A stretch of DNA of 14,894 bases, taken from assembly GCA_003524705.1 (NCBI GenBank), contig DQGV01000021.1, positions 1 to 14,894 of the forward strand, given 5' to 3'. Shown here piece by piece: positions 1 through 6,612 of the stretch. Source of the stretch: Anaerolineae bacterium (GTDB taxonomy: Bacteria; Chloroflexota; Anaerolineae; Anaerolineales; Villigracilaceae). The notes below the pieces were generated by a model that saw nothing but the letters and a program-made list of their open reading frames with translations, was not told where the DNA came from and did not search any database. The translations under genes and the position numbers were made by a program. Numbering within the stretch: position 1 is the first letter of the stretch; every line of letters begins with the position of its first letter.

Positions 1-136
1 GGTGCAATGGGCATATCAAATTGGTGTAAGTGGCGTACCAACTTATGTAATTAATGATAGATATGCCATTGTCGGTGCCCAGCCGTATGAAGTTTTCAAA
101 AACGCGCTTTTGCAAATATTGAACGAAAAAAAATAA
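1..136 (+). CDS. DsbA/FrnE-family thiol oxidoreductase, C-terminal end (partial)
   Basis: Only the last 44 codons are in the window, read in the frame that starts at base 2 and ends with TAA at 134-136. The peptide contains GVSGVPTYVINDRYAIVGAQ followed by PYEVFKNAL. This matches the C-terminal signature of the DsbA-like FrnE/2-hydroxychromene-2-carboxylate isomerase group: the cis-Pro loop (GVPTYVI), then a G-A-Q-P segment and a final helix. Members are thioredoxin-fold enzymes that handle disulfides or glutathione-linked substrates. The catalytic CxxC or CxxS site lies upstream of the window, so the exact activity cannot be judged. The family assignment rests on the motif alone, but the motif is distinctive. 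Confidence 0.8.
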   Translation, partial: VQWAYQIGVSGVPTYVINDRYAIVGAQPYEVFKNALLQILNEKK

Positions 137-165
137 AAGAGCAGAATTTCTGCTCTTTTATTTTT
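135..165. terminator. Bidirectional intrinsic terminator between convergent genes
   Basis: An 11-bp perfect stem (AAAAGAGCAGA, 135-145, pairing with 149-159) has a 3-nt loop. A T-rich tail follows on the plus strand, and A-tracts before the stem give a U-rich tail on the minus strand. It starts at the stop of the DsbA-like gene and overlaps the stop of the minus-strand exonuclease, so it probably ends both transcripts. Confidence 0.85.
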
Positions 166-1006
166 CTACCTCAACCTCTACATTCAAAATTCTATCTAAG
201 CGAAATGTCCGTTCTGCTTCACGGCTGTGACAGTATGCCTGTAAATAAATATAATCTGCCAAGCCAATCACATCTTTCGGGGTAATCCAGCGTTCAGAAG
301 TTTCGCCATCTTTATCCGCATATTTGATAAATAGTTTTTTGCCGCTGTTAATGGCTTCGCTTAATTCAGTCGGCAAATAAATCCCTTCTTGGGGCCAAGC
401 AGGTGAGTTGTAGATTCCAATAAAATCATCTAATGATTTGTTGATTGTTTTCAACGAATCCATCATAGCAAAGAAAAGATTTTTTAATGTAATCGCATCT
501 GCTAGAGCATGTGAGCCTTGCAGATTTGTAGAAATATTAAATTCTTTGGCGAGTTGATTCAAACTGTACGATGGCAATTGATAAAAATCGCGTGCGATTA
601 ATAAAGTATCAATTAAGTTGGGGATTTCGATATGCCGATTTAATTTTCGATATTCATTATCTAAAAATTGAATGTCAAATTTTGCGTTATGGCAAACCAC
701 AACGGTATCTCTTAAAGCATTTTCTATTTCATTAGAAACCAACACAAAGCGTGGGGCTTCCTTTAATTTATCTTCATCGAGTCCATTAACATGAACTGCC
801 GCAGGCGAAAGCTCACGCTCAGGGTTAATCAACAGGTCGAACGTCTGTTTGATGCGTTTGCCTTCGGTTAAAACAATTGCAACTTGGCAAATCCTATCTC
901 CAAACCACGGAGAAAGTCCAGTAGTTTCAATATCTAAAAAGGCGAATGGGGCGTTAGAAATATCAAACATATTTTCTATCTTACTGGTATTTATAGATTT
1001 CTGCAA
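158..1006 (-). CDS. DEDDh 3'-5' exonuclease (DnaQ-like) with C-terminal WYL-like domain
   Basis: The N-terminal domain (about residues 20-180 of 282) is a DnaQ/RNase T-type exonuclease. Exo I is FAFLDIETTG (D25, E27), Exo II is CHNAKFD (D111) and Exo III is SHALAD (H166, D170), which gives the full two-metal DEDDh set. Such enzymes remove 3' nucleotides from DNA or RNA. Residues about 215-278 look like a WYL module: a KLFIKYAD strand, ERWITPKDV, then YIYLQAYC and RTFRLDRI. WYL modules are known as ligand or nucleic-acid sensing domains. The 1006 start is a TTG with no Shine-Dalgarno. ATG at 970 (13th codon) fits the domain edge better, and a TAAGAT hexamer 7 bases upstream of it would allow a leaderless mRNA. 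It is monocistronic. The exonuclease call is firm; the WYL call is by pattern. Confidence 0.88.
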   Translation of the reverse strand: MQKSINTSKIENMFDISNAPFAFLDIETTGLSPWFGDRICQVAIVLTEGKRIKQTFDLLINPERELSPAAVHVNGLDEDKLKEAPRFVLVSNEIENALRDTVVVCHNAKFDIQFLDNEYRKLNRHIEIPNLIDTLLIARDFYQLPSYSLNQLAKEFNISTNLQGSHALADAITLKNLFFAMMDSLKTINKSLDDFIGIYNSPAWPQEGIYLPTELSEAINSGKKLFIKYADKDGETSERWITPKDVIGLADYIYLQAYCHSREAERTFRLDRILNVEVEVEK

Positions 1007-1266
1007 ACTGAGAAGATGATTAATAGATTGATAGGTAGTTGTTAGGTCTATTTTTTAACGGTCTATTTTCATCAAGAAATTAATTTGTTTGGTCAATTTT
1101 TTATTTGATTCCTTACTAATTTGCAAACTTTACAGAAATAAAGAGATAGGCAGTACTTTGGTAATGGGTTGGAGATGTCCTTATAGGGTGTTGAGATGTT
1201 ATTCTGCAGGCTGGAAAATAAAAAATCATTGATATGGAGGCTTTCGCTTTTTAGAAGGAGTTAGTT
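1007..1266. other. Divergent intergenic region
   Basis: This AT-rich spacer lies between the exonuclease (-) and the beta-helix protein (+). No open frame, RNA gene or strong hairpin is apparent. The 3' end carries a clear AAGGAG ribosome binding site 6 bases before the ATG at 1267. A weak sigma70-like pair (TTGGTA 1158-1163, TATAGG 1182-1187, 18-bp spacing) could drive the plus gene, but it is not convincing. Confidence 0.5.
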
Positions 1267-3123
1267 ATGAATCAAATGAAATATAAACTTACCAGTATCA
1301 TTGTTGCTTTTGCGCTTACATTTGGGTTGATTCCTCATGTAGGTGCTTCATCTGATTATGCTCCTCATTCCGCAGGAAATTCATATTATGTTGCTGTAAA
1401 TGGCAGTGACTTAAACACATGTACACAAAGTGCGCCATGTAAAAGTTTTAATAAGGCAATGAGTTTGGCGCAGTCTGGCGATACGGTTTATGTAACCGCT
1501 GGGACATATAATCAAGAATTAATTATTACAAAAAGCGGGCTGACCGTAATTGGGCAAAATGCAGTTATTGATACAACTGCTCATACTGCTATTCATGTTA
1601 AGTCTACTGCGCAGAATATTGTGGTACGAGGCTTTACTGTAACAAGAACAAGGTCGCATGCCGTTTGGATAGAAGGGAAGTTTGTAACTATTGAAGGAAA
1701 TACGGTGTACCACTCTGTTCTTGAAAATGGAAGCATATCAAATGGAGTTATTACCTGTGGTAATGGGCAAAGAGGCTCAGCTATTAAAGTAAATAGCCCT
1801 GGTTCAGATGTTGTGATTCGTGGCAATACAGTCTATGAAAACTGTGGTGAAGGAATAGCGGCTACCATTGCTAAGAATGTTGTCATTGAAAATAATAACG
1901 TCAGAGATAATAAAGGCGTAAATATTTACATAGACAACTCTTCTTTCATCCAAGTGCGTAATAACAATTCGTATTGTACGAAAACAAGTGACAAACCAAT
2001 AGGGATTGGGTTGGGAGAAGAATCTTATTCTGGGTGGGGTGCACAATTACGAGATGTGACTGTTTCTGGGAACACTGTCACGAATTGTGATATTGGGATT
2101 ATGGCGTTTCAGAGCGATGTGGGTGGTACGCTAACCAATATTACTTTTAGTAACAACTTTATCCCTTCTGCTATACGGGGTAGCATTGGGCTAGATACCA
2201 ATAGCAACCAAAATGTTTTAATTTCCAATAATACATATTACACTTCTGCTTGGATCAAGAATCCAGCAGGGGTAACTTTGAAAGATAATGTAATTGGCAC
2301 AAAAGTTACTGCTACTGCTACTTCTAATGGAAGTATTACACCTACTATTACATCTACTATTACATCTACTGTAATAAGCACAAATACCCCAACTGCAACT
2401 GTTGTTGCTTCACAAACTGCTACGTTAACAAAAATAGCACCTTCAGCAACAGTCACTCCTACAACATCCGGGAGTAATACAGCAACTGCAACACCTACAT
2501 CAATAGGTGGGGTGATTACTCAAACGAGCACACCAACAATAACCCCGACAGTGACAGGTGGTTTAAACACGCCAACAAGTACACCAACTGTTAAAATGAC
2601 ACAAACTCAAACTGCAACATTTACTTCAACAGTTGCTCCTAGCCTTACCCCAATACCTGCAACTGCTACATCAACTAATTTACCTAACCCAACGCGAACA
2701 CCAAAACCGACAAAGACACCAAAACCAACCCAAATACCTCCACAAAACCCGAGTGGAACTTTCTTTGATGACCTTGACCCAGCTTTTGTGTATTCTGGTA
2801 GTTGGGATAATGAAGTCAATAAACGAAAAGCATATGGTGGCTCTTTTAAGATGACAAGTGAAAACGGCTCTTTCTTGACCTTTACCTTTACCGGGCAATC
2901 CTTTAGCATTCTCTACACCGGAGGACCTGCTTTTAGAGCAATGGATGTTTATGTAGATGATGTTTTGGTAGGGACGATTAACCAAAGAGCCGGCGCGCGT
3001 ACCTTCCAACAACAATGGGATTACAGTGGTATTTTAACGCCAGGCGTTCATACACTGAAGTTAGTATATGTATCAGATAAACCTGATAAAAAAGGTTCAA
3101 TTGACGCAGTGATTGTTCGATAA
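1267..3123 (+). CDS. Secreted right-handed parallel beta-helix protein with Thr/Pro stalk and C-terminal jelly-roll-like domain
   Basis: Four regions are visible in 618 residues. Residues 1-27 form a signal peptide (Lys at 5 and 7, hydrophobic core [13 protein letters not shown], likely cleavage after VGA). Residues about 38-345 are a parallel beta-helix. It opens with [11 protein letters not shown] and [12 protein letters not shown], a DUF1565-like cap, and continues as repeated coils of the form [24 protein letters not shown]. Residues about 346-498 are Thr/Pro/Ser-rich. Residues 499-618 form a beta-rich module ([47 protein letters not shown]). It resembles a C-terminal galactose-binding-like module common on surface proteins of this phylum. 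The fold fits polysaccharide lyase or pectinase relatives, but I see no clear catalytic residues, so binding and degradation are both possible. An AAGGAG precedes the start. Confidence 0.8.
   Translation: MNQMKYKLTSIIVAFALTFGLIPHVGASSDYAPHSAGNSYYVAVNGSDLNTCTQSAPCKSFNKAMSLAQSGDTVYVTAGTYNQELIITKSGLTVIGQNAVIDTTAHTAIHVKSTAQNIVVRGFTVTRTRSHAVWIEGKFVTIEGNTVYHSVLENGSISNGVITCGNGQRGSAIKVNSPGSDVVIRGNTVYENCGEGIAATIAKNVVIENNNVRDNKGVNIYIDNSSFIQVRNNNSYCTKTSDKPIGIGLGEESYSGWGAQLRDVTVSGNTVTNCDIGIMAFQSDVGGTLTNITFSNNFIPSAIRGSIGLDTNSNQNVLISNNTYYTSAWIKNPAGVTLKDNVIGTKVTATATSNGSITPTITSTITSTVISTNTPTATVVASQTATLTKIAPSATVTPTTSGSNTATATPTSIGGVITQTSTPTITPTVTGGLNTPTSTPTVKMTQTQTATFTSTVAPSLTPIPATATSTNLPNPTRTPKPTKTPKPTQIPPQNPSGTFFDDLDPAFVYSGSWDNEVNKRKAYGGSFKMTSENGSFLTFTFTGQSFSILYTGGPAFRAMDVYVDDVLVGTINQRAGARTFQQQWDYSGILTPGVHTLKLVYVSDKPDKKGSIDAVIVR
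2302..2760 (+). repeat. Low-complexity Thr/Pro/Ser-rich coding stretch (stalk)
   Basis: Roughly 150 codons are dominated by ACN (Thr), with Pro, Ser and Ala. They include short near-tandem units such as ACATCTACTATT and many TPT or TAT peptide steps. It links the beta-helix to the C-terminal module and probably forms an extended, possibly O-glycosylated stalk outside the cell. The antisense frames here are open only because of the repetitive composition. Confidence 0.75.
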
Positions 3124-3128
3124 AAACA

Positions 3129-3160
3129 AAAAAGGGACATCCGCAAGGATGTCCTTTTTA
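3129..3160 (+). terminator. Intrinsic terminator after the beta-helix gene
   Basis: GGACATCC (3135-3142) pairs with GGATGTCC (3147-3154) across a GCAA tetraloop. It is extended by A-U pairs and followed by TTTTTATTT. It lies 5 bases after the beta-helix stop and would isolate it from folE unless read-through occurs. Confidence 0.92.
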
Positions 3161-3191
3161 TTTCCAGATGATAAAATCAACCATCTGGAGA
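3161..3191 (+). promoter_or_regulatory. Hairpin overlapping the folE ribosome binding site
   Basis: TCCAGATG (3163-3170) is perfectly complementary to CATCTGGA (3182-3189), with an 11-nt AU-rich loop. The 3' arm contains the GG and A of the folE Shine-Dalgarno GGAG (3187-3190), which sits 6 bases before the ATG at 3197. Folding would mask the ribosome binding site. It does not look like any pterin or folate riboswitch I know. It is best read as a candidate RNA thermometer, protein site or simple translational damper. Confidence 0.5.
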
Positions 3192-3196
3192 AAAAC

Positions 3197-3826
3197 ATGC
3201 CAAATCCTGAAATTAATGATGATGTAGAACTAACTACAAACTCTGACATTGATATGCCCAAAATTGAAGATGCAGTTCGTAGAATGCTGGTTGCATTTGG
3301 TGAAGACCCAAACCGCGAAGGTCTACTCAATACACCGAAGCGTGTCGCGCGCATGTATCCCGAATTATTAAGCGGATATAAAACTGATACAGAAAAACTT
3401 TTGAACAAAGCAATATTCAATGTCACTTATGATGACATGGTCATCGTGCGCGATATTGAATACTTTAGTATGTGTGAACATCACATGCTGCCATTTATGG
3501 GACGGGCTCACGTAGCATACATTCCAAATGGACAAGTGATTGGGCTTTCAAAAATACCGCGCATTGTAGATATGTTTGCTCGTAGATTACAAGTGCAAGA
3601 ACAAATGACGCGTCAAATTGCAGATTTCATTATGGAATTACTTAAACCGCAAGGTGTAGCAGTCGTTGTAGAAGGTTTACATTTATGCGCTATGATGCGT
3701 GGCGTAAAAAAACATGATGCCCGCATGACGACATCAACCATGTTAGGAACATTTAGAACGCGCGTTGCTACAAGACAAGAATTTTTGAATCACTTAGACA
3801 GAGGTGCTGACCCACTTAGGATATAA
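3197..3826 (+). CDS. folE: GTP cyclohydrolase I
   Basis: FolE converts GTP to 7,8-dihydroneopterin triphosphate, the entry step to folate and tetrahydrobiopterin-type pterins, as a cytosolic toroidal homodecamer. The 209-residue protein carries the zinc ligands C93 and H96 in [11 protein letters not shown] and C164 in [12 protein letters not shown]. It also has [35 protein letters not shown] and [14 protein letters not shown], all typical of the type I enzyme. The frame stays open upstream to 3113, but that would start inside the preceding gene. ATG 3149 would lie inside the terminator hairpin. ATG 3197 has GGAG 6 bases upstream and gives the family's usual length. The stop overlaps the stop of convergent folK by 11 bp. 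A hairpin covers its ribosome binding site. Identification is firm. Confidence 0.96.
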   Translation: MPNPEINDDVELTTNSDIDMPKIEDAVRRMLVAFGEDPNREGLLNTPKRVARMYPELLSGYKTDTEKLLNKAIFNVTYDDMVIVRDIEYFSMCEHHMLPFMGRAHVAYIPNGQVIGLSKIPRIVDMFARRLQVQEQMTRQIADFIMELLKPQGVAVVVEGLHLCAMMRGVKKHDARMTTSTMLGTFRTRVATRQEFLNHLDRGADPLRI

Positions 3827-4304
3827 CCACATCATCCCGCTTCATAATCCAGACTTGATTTTGCTCTGCCACCTCAACCAGTGACTTGCCCTCAAGCGGA
3901 TGCACAAAGTTTGGAATCAATTCAGCCAATGGAATAATTACAAAAGCATGATTCCATGTTTCAAGGTTGTGAGGCGTTTCATCAAATAAGACAATATCAA
4001 TATCAATGGTGCGGGGGGCATATCTATTTTCATTTCGCACACGTCCTACTTGATTTTCCACTGGACGAAGAATTTGATTTTTTAATTCATCGGGTTGTAA
4101 ATTAGTAAAAATCAAAACACACATATTCAAGAAATTTTCGCCATCATATCCCACCGATTTTGTCTCCCAAACGGACGAAACAGATTCTACTTTTGTAACT
4201 TCTTTCAATAATTCAATAGCACGTGGAATATTTTTTTCTGGTTCAATGTTTGAACCGAGGTTCAAATATACATAATGTAAGGGCGACCCGTCTGGATTCA
4301 TCAT
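3816..4304 (-). CDS. folK: 6-hydroxymethyl-7,8-dihydropterin pyrophosphokinase
   Basis: FolK transfers pyrophosphate from ATP to 6-hydroxymethyl-dihydropterin, giving the substrate of dihydropteroate synthase. The 162 residues include [10 protein letters not shown] (17-20 region), [28 protein letters not shown] (R88, R90, R98 and the Mg-binding D101 and D103) and [16 protein letters not shown]. The loop that normally reads HPxxxxRxF is [11 protein letters not shown] here, so the usual Arg (R121 in E. coli) appears to be His119. It is last in the minus operon SDR-folB-folK. Its ribosome binding site (AGAAGG), start codon and first 9 codons lie inside a 62-base inverted-repeat element. Homologs normally begin near the YLNLGSN strand. 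ATG 4301 is an equivalent alternative. Identification is firm. Confidence 0.95.
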   Translation of the reverse strand: MMNPDGSPLHYVYLNLGSNIEPEKNIPRAIELLKEVTKVESVSSVWETKSVGYDGENFLNMCVLIFTNLQPDELKNQILRPVENQVGRVRNENRYAPRTIDIDIVLFDETPHNLETWNHAFVIIPLAELIPNFVHPLEGKSLVEVAEQNQVWIMKRDDVVIS

Positions 4305-4338
4305 GTCAATTTGCCTTCTATGAAAGGGTCGCCCCTAC
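4277..4338. repeat. 62-bp inverted-repeat element (MITE/REP-like) at the folB-folK junction
   Basis: The outer 13 bases are near-perfect inverted repeats: GTAAGGGCGACCC (4277-4289) and GGGTCGCCCCTAC (4326-4338), 12 of 13 matching. The interior is 36 bases. The GC-rich ends contrast with the AT-rich surroundings. On the minus strand the element starts on the last base of the folB stop codon. It runs through the folK ribosome binding site and start codon to about codon 9. From memory, GTAGGGGCGACCC palindromes are dispersed in Chloroflexota and cyanobacterial genomes; I cannot confirm copy number here. No clear target duplication is visible. Confidence 0.7.
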
Positions 4339-4697
4339 TATGAATCATCACGCTTTCTCTCAATTTCCACACCAACAGATTTTGCAAAACGGACTGCACC
4401 AGGTTTTTCCACTTTCACAATCACTTTTTTTACTAATTTATCTTGCAAACAAATTTCTGCCAAATCATTCGCTAATGCTTCTACTGTTAATCGTGCGGCG
4501 GTTTCAGCATGAGCTTGGAGTTTTTTTGATAACGCGCTGTAATCAACGCAATGATTAATATCATCTGTTTTTGCAGCTTGAGAAATATCTGTAAACACAG
4601 TTACGTTAATTAAAATATCTTGTGGTTTTTCGCGTTCCCAATCACGGATGCCGATAATACCGCGTACAAGTAAATCTTTGATAAAAACTTTATCCAT
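4338..4697 (-). CDS. folB: Dihydroneopterin aldolase
   Basis: FolB cleaves (and can epimerise) 7,8-dihydroneopterin to 6-hydroxymethyl-dihydropterin plus glycolaldehyde, the step before FolK. The 119-residue protein has the T-fold family marks: GIIGIRDWEREKPQDILINV (E21), CVDYSAL (Y53), ARLTVEALANDLAEICL (substrate-anchoring E73) and VKVEKPGAVRFAKSVGVEIE (catalytic K98). The frame is open to 4745, but that overlaps the SDR. ATG 4697 has AGGAG 4 bases upstream and gives the usual FolB length. The gap to the SDR stop is 7 bases, and the SDR stop TAG is part of the AGGAG, so translation is probably coupled. Confidence 0.95.
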   Translation of the reverse strand: MDKVFIKDLLVRGIIGIRDWEREKPQDILINVTVFTDISQAAKTDDINHCVDYSALSKKLQAHAETAARLTVEALANDLAEICLQDKLVKKVIVKVEKPGAVRFAKSVGVEIERKRDDS

Positions 4698-4704
4698 ATT
4701 ACTC

Positions 4705-5445
4705 CTAAACCAAATGCCTGCCACCATCCAAATGAATGATTTCACCTGTGATGTATGTGGGACATGTCAATAAAAATATTAAAGCCTCTTCAACTTCTTT
4801 CGTTTCAGCCCAGCGTTGAGCTGGGACATTTTCTATAATTTTATTTTTGTCTGATGATGAATCTGCTGGCGGAAGAATTGCTCCCAATGCCAAACCATTG
4901 ACAATAATATTTGGAGCTAAAGCCATTGCTAAAGATTTTGTCATGGATGCAAGTGCGGATTTTGTAATTGTGTAAGGAAAATGGTCTGTGCCCGGGCGTA
5001 AAGCTCGCCAATCTAAAATATTGATAATCCGTCCGTGTTGAGTTTGTTTTGCAAATGCTTGGCTTAATAAAAATGGTGCAGTTAAATTAATTGCAAAATG
5101 TTCATTCCAATTTTCTAAAGTTGTATCTTGAAAAGATAAATTTTCAAAAATTGAAGCGCTATTCACTAACGCATAAAGCGGACTAATTTCATTCGCTTGT
5201 GTTATGAGTTGAGAAACAGCATCGGGTTGAGAGAGGTCACAGGTCAGCACCCAAGCAGAACGTCCGAAAGAGGCGATTTCATCTCGAAGAGATTCGGCTT
5301 CATCAGGAGAATGTCCGTGATGAATTATCACATTTGCTCCAGCCTTTGCGCAAGCAAGTGCGAAAATTTTCCCTACACGTCTTGCCGCGCCAGTGATGAG
5401 AATCGTTTTGCCTTGCAAATTATTCATTTCATCATTGTATCTCAT
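4705..5445 (-). CDS. SDR oxidoreductase resembling pteridine reductase (PTR1/FolM type)
   Basis: This is a short-chain dehydrogenase/reductase of about 246 residues (240 if ATG 5427 is used, which gives MNNLQGKTILITG). The nucleotide-binding loop is TGAARRVG, the TGxxxRxG form of pteridine reductases that favours NADPH. VNSAS replaces the usual NNAG. The catalytic segment is INILDWRALRPG then PYTITKSAL, so Asp (D145) stands where classical SDRs have Ser, followed by Y158 and K162. An Asp-Tyr-Lys set is the PTR1 pattern. Ending with LDGGRHL is normal for the superfamily. It is first in the operon with folB and folK and divergent from the pterin-dependent hydroxylase. A reductase of dihydropterin or quinonoid dihydropterin is therefore the best inference. 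A generic SDR cannot be excluded. Neither start has a good Shine-Dalgarno. Confidence 0.85.
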   Translation of the reverse strand: MRYNDEMNNLQGKTILITGAARRVGKIFALACAKAGANVIIHHGHSPDEAESLRDEIASFGRSAWVLTCDLSQPDAVSQLITQANEISPLYALVNSASIFENLSFQDTTLENWNEHFAINLTAPFLLSQAFAKQTQHGRIINILDWRALRPGTDHFPYTITKSALASMTKSLAMALAPNIIVNGLALGAILPPADSSSDKNKIIENVPAQRWAETKEVEEALIFLLTCPTYITGEIIHLDGGRHLV

Positions 5446-5452
5446 GTTTTTC

Positions 5453-5481
5453 TTGACTTGTTTTTTTGTGGGTGATATTAT
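5453..5481 (+). promoter_or_regulatory. Sigma70-type promoter of the phenylalanine hydroxylase gene
   Basis: TTGACT (5453-5458), a 17-bp spacer and TATTAT (5476-5481) are near consensus. The predicted transcript starts near 5488, leaving a short leader with AGGAG (5501-5505) before ATG 5510. The same bases read on the minus strand hold a CATAAT hexamer that could serve the SDR operon, so the two promoters may overlap. Confidence 0.75.
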
Positions 5482-5509
5482 GGTTTTATCATCATTTGAA
5501 AGGAGAAAA

Positions 5510-6517
5510 ATGATTAATAACAAACCCTCGTACACTGGCGATATTGCCGCGCAAGAAATTGACCCAACCAAAGAGTATTCGGCTGAAAATCAAGAACTTG
5601 TTTTTTCGGAGGGACAAAATTCAATTTGGGCAGATTTGTTTGCAGGTGTTCACCAACCATATTTGCTGGAACATATTTGCAAAGAATGGAAAACAGGGAT
5701 GGATTTGTTGCAACTGAATCCAAAATACATTCCCACTGTGGCGCATTTGAATAACAATATTACAACTCGCACAGGTTGGAAAATTGAAAGAACCGTAGTA
5801 CGTTACACGTTGGCAGATGATTGGTATAAAAAATTTGCGCAACGTGTTTTTTTAATCACTGATTATTTACGCACGCGCGACCAAATGGAATTTACGCCAG
5901 AGCCAGATATGTTCCATGATATTTTTGGTCACTTGCCATTTCTCACGCAAGAATTTTATGCGCGCATTGAAGATAAATTTGCGCCTGCTTATATGAAAGC
6001 CACACAAGACGAACGCGAAGTGATTAAACGTTTGGCTTGGTATAGCACGGAATTTGGTTTGTTCGTACAAGATAATCGCTTTGTTGTATTTGGCGCGGGC
6101 ATTATTTCAGGACGCAAAGAATTAACTCGCACGATTATGGAATTTTATCGCCTCGGTTGTGACAATGTAATTGATTACACACGTCCGATTTTTGCTCAAC
6201 TGTATGAACAGTTCCTCAAAAATAAAAATGATTTGCATCGCATCATTGATGGCGTGAATGAATTGCATCAAGGCGGTCAAATGTCTTCGGCTGATGAAGG
6301 CTGGAATGTGGTGCTTTCATTGTATAAAAAGTTAAACATCAAACAAGAAGGCATGTTTGGTGGTGATGTCATCATCGCGCCGTTTGATGTCGAGACGATT
6401 GCACGCATCCCAAAAACTGTTTATGCGTTCAATCCGATGTTATTTGTATGTGAGTCATTAGAAAAGATGGATGAACTTTTAGACTCATATCTCAAACCCA
6501 TCGCGCTTCGTGCTTGA
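5510..6517 (+). CDS. phhA: Phenylalanine 4-monooxygenase (bacterial aromatic amino acid hydroxylase)
   Basis: This non-heme iron enzyme hydroxylates L-Phe to L-Tyr with O2 and a reduced tetrahydropterin. The 335 residues show the iron triad H136 and H141 in EPDMFHDIFGHLPFL and E181 in WYSTEFGLF. They also show the conserved IPTVAHLNNNITTRTGW substrate region, and FDVETIARIPKTVYAFNPML near the end as in bacterial members. No N-terminal ACT regulatory domain is present, as expected for bacteria. The reading frame is open back to 5393, but ATG 5510 has AGGAG 4 bases upstream and follows a good promoter, and the longer form would overlap the SDR. Its cofactor could be made by the adjacent folE and SDR products. 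No pterin-4a-carbinolamine dehydratase (PhhB) gene lies in the window. Confidence 0.95.
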   Translation: MINNKPSYTGDIAAQEIDPTKEYSAENQELVFSEGQNSIWADLFAGVHQPYLLEHICKEWKTGMDLLQLNPKYIPTVAHLNNNITTRTGWKIERTVVRYTLADDWYKKFAQRVFLITDYLRTRDQMEFTPEPDMFHDIFGHLPFLTQEFYARIEDKFAPAYMKATQDEREVIKRLAWYSTEFGLFVQDNRFVVFGAGIISGRKELTRTIMEFYRLGCDNVIDYTRPIFAQLYEQFLKNKNDLHRIIDGVNELHQGGQMSSADEGWNVVLSLYKKLNIKQEGMFGGDVIIAPFDVETIARIPKTVYAFNPMLFVCESLEKMDELLDSYLKPIALRA

Positions 6518-6523
6518 CCTGAA
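6503..6523 (+). repeat. 21-bp direct repeat, copy 1
   Basis: GCGCTTCGTGCTTGACCTGA plus one base matches copy 2 at 7691-7711 in 19 of 21 positions. It spans the last codons and stop of the hydroxylase gene (ALRA-stop) and lies upstream of the ATP-grasp gene. Confidence 0.55.
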
Positions 6524-6548
6524 TCTGGTTGCTGAATCTCAACTGAAT

Positions 6549-6580
6549 CAAACTCCCGAAACTGTTTTCGGGAGTTTTTA
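6549..6580 (+). terminator. Intrinsic terminator after the hydroxylase gene
   Basis: AACTCCCGAAA (6551-6561) pairs perfectly with TTTCGGGAGTT (6566-6576) over a 4-nt loop and is followed by TTTT. It separates the hydroxylase from the ATP-grasp gene. Confidence 0.92.
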
Positions 6581-6587
6581 TCATCCT

Positions 6588-6596
6588 TGTTATAAT
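6588..6596 (+). promoter_or_regulatory. Extended -10 promoter of the ATP-grasp gene
   Basis: TGTTATAAT is a perfect TATAAT hexamer with the TGN extension. No -35 is visible because that position falls in the preceding terminator stem. The predicted start near 6602-6604 leaves at most about 10 bases before ATG 6613, so the message is leaderless or nearly so. Confidence 0.6.
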
Positions 6597-6612
6597 TTCA
6601 ATGTATAAATCA

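Noticed and set aside
2238..2456. Antisense open frames in the Thr-rich stalk (also 2607-2909 and 2680-3015)
   Set aside because: Open only because ACN-rich DNA lacks stops on the other strand. The Val-rich peptides are composition artefacts with no start signals.
2302..2760. CRISPR-like or tandem repeat array
   Set aside because: Units are irregular, in frame and all encode Thr/Pro. There are no constant repeats with unique spacers.
3113..3196. Longer folE start at 3113 or 3149
   Set aside because: It would begin inside the preceding gene or its terminator hairpin, with no ribosome binding site. ATG 3197 has GGAG at proper spacing and gives the usual family length.
4698..4745. folB start at 4745
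   Set aside because: It overlaps the end of the SDR. ATG 4697 has AGGAG and gives the standard FolB N-terminus.
5446..5571. N-terminal extension of the SDR to 5571
   Set aside because: The extra 42 residues overlap the hydroxylase start and promoter and are not SDR-like. The Rossmann strand begins a few residues after 5427.
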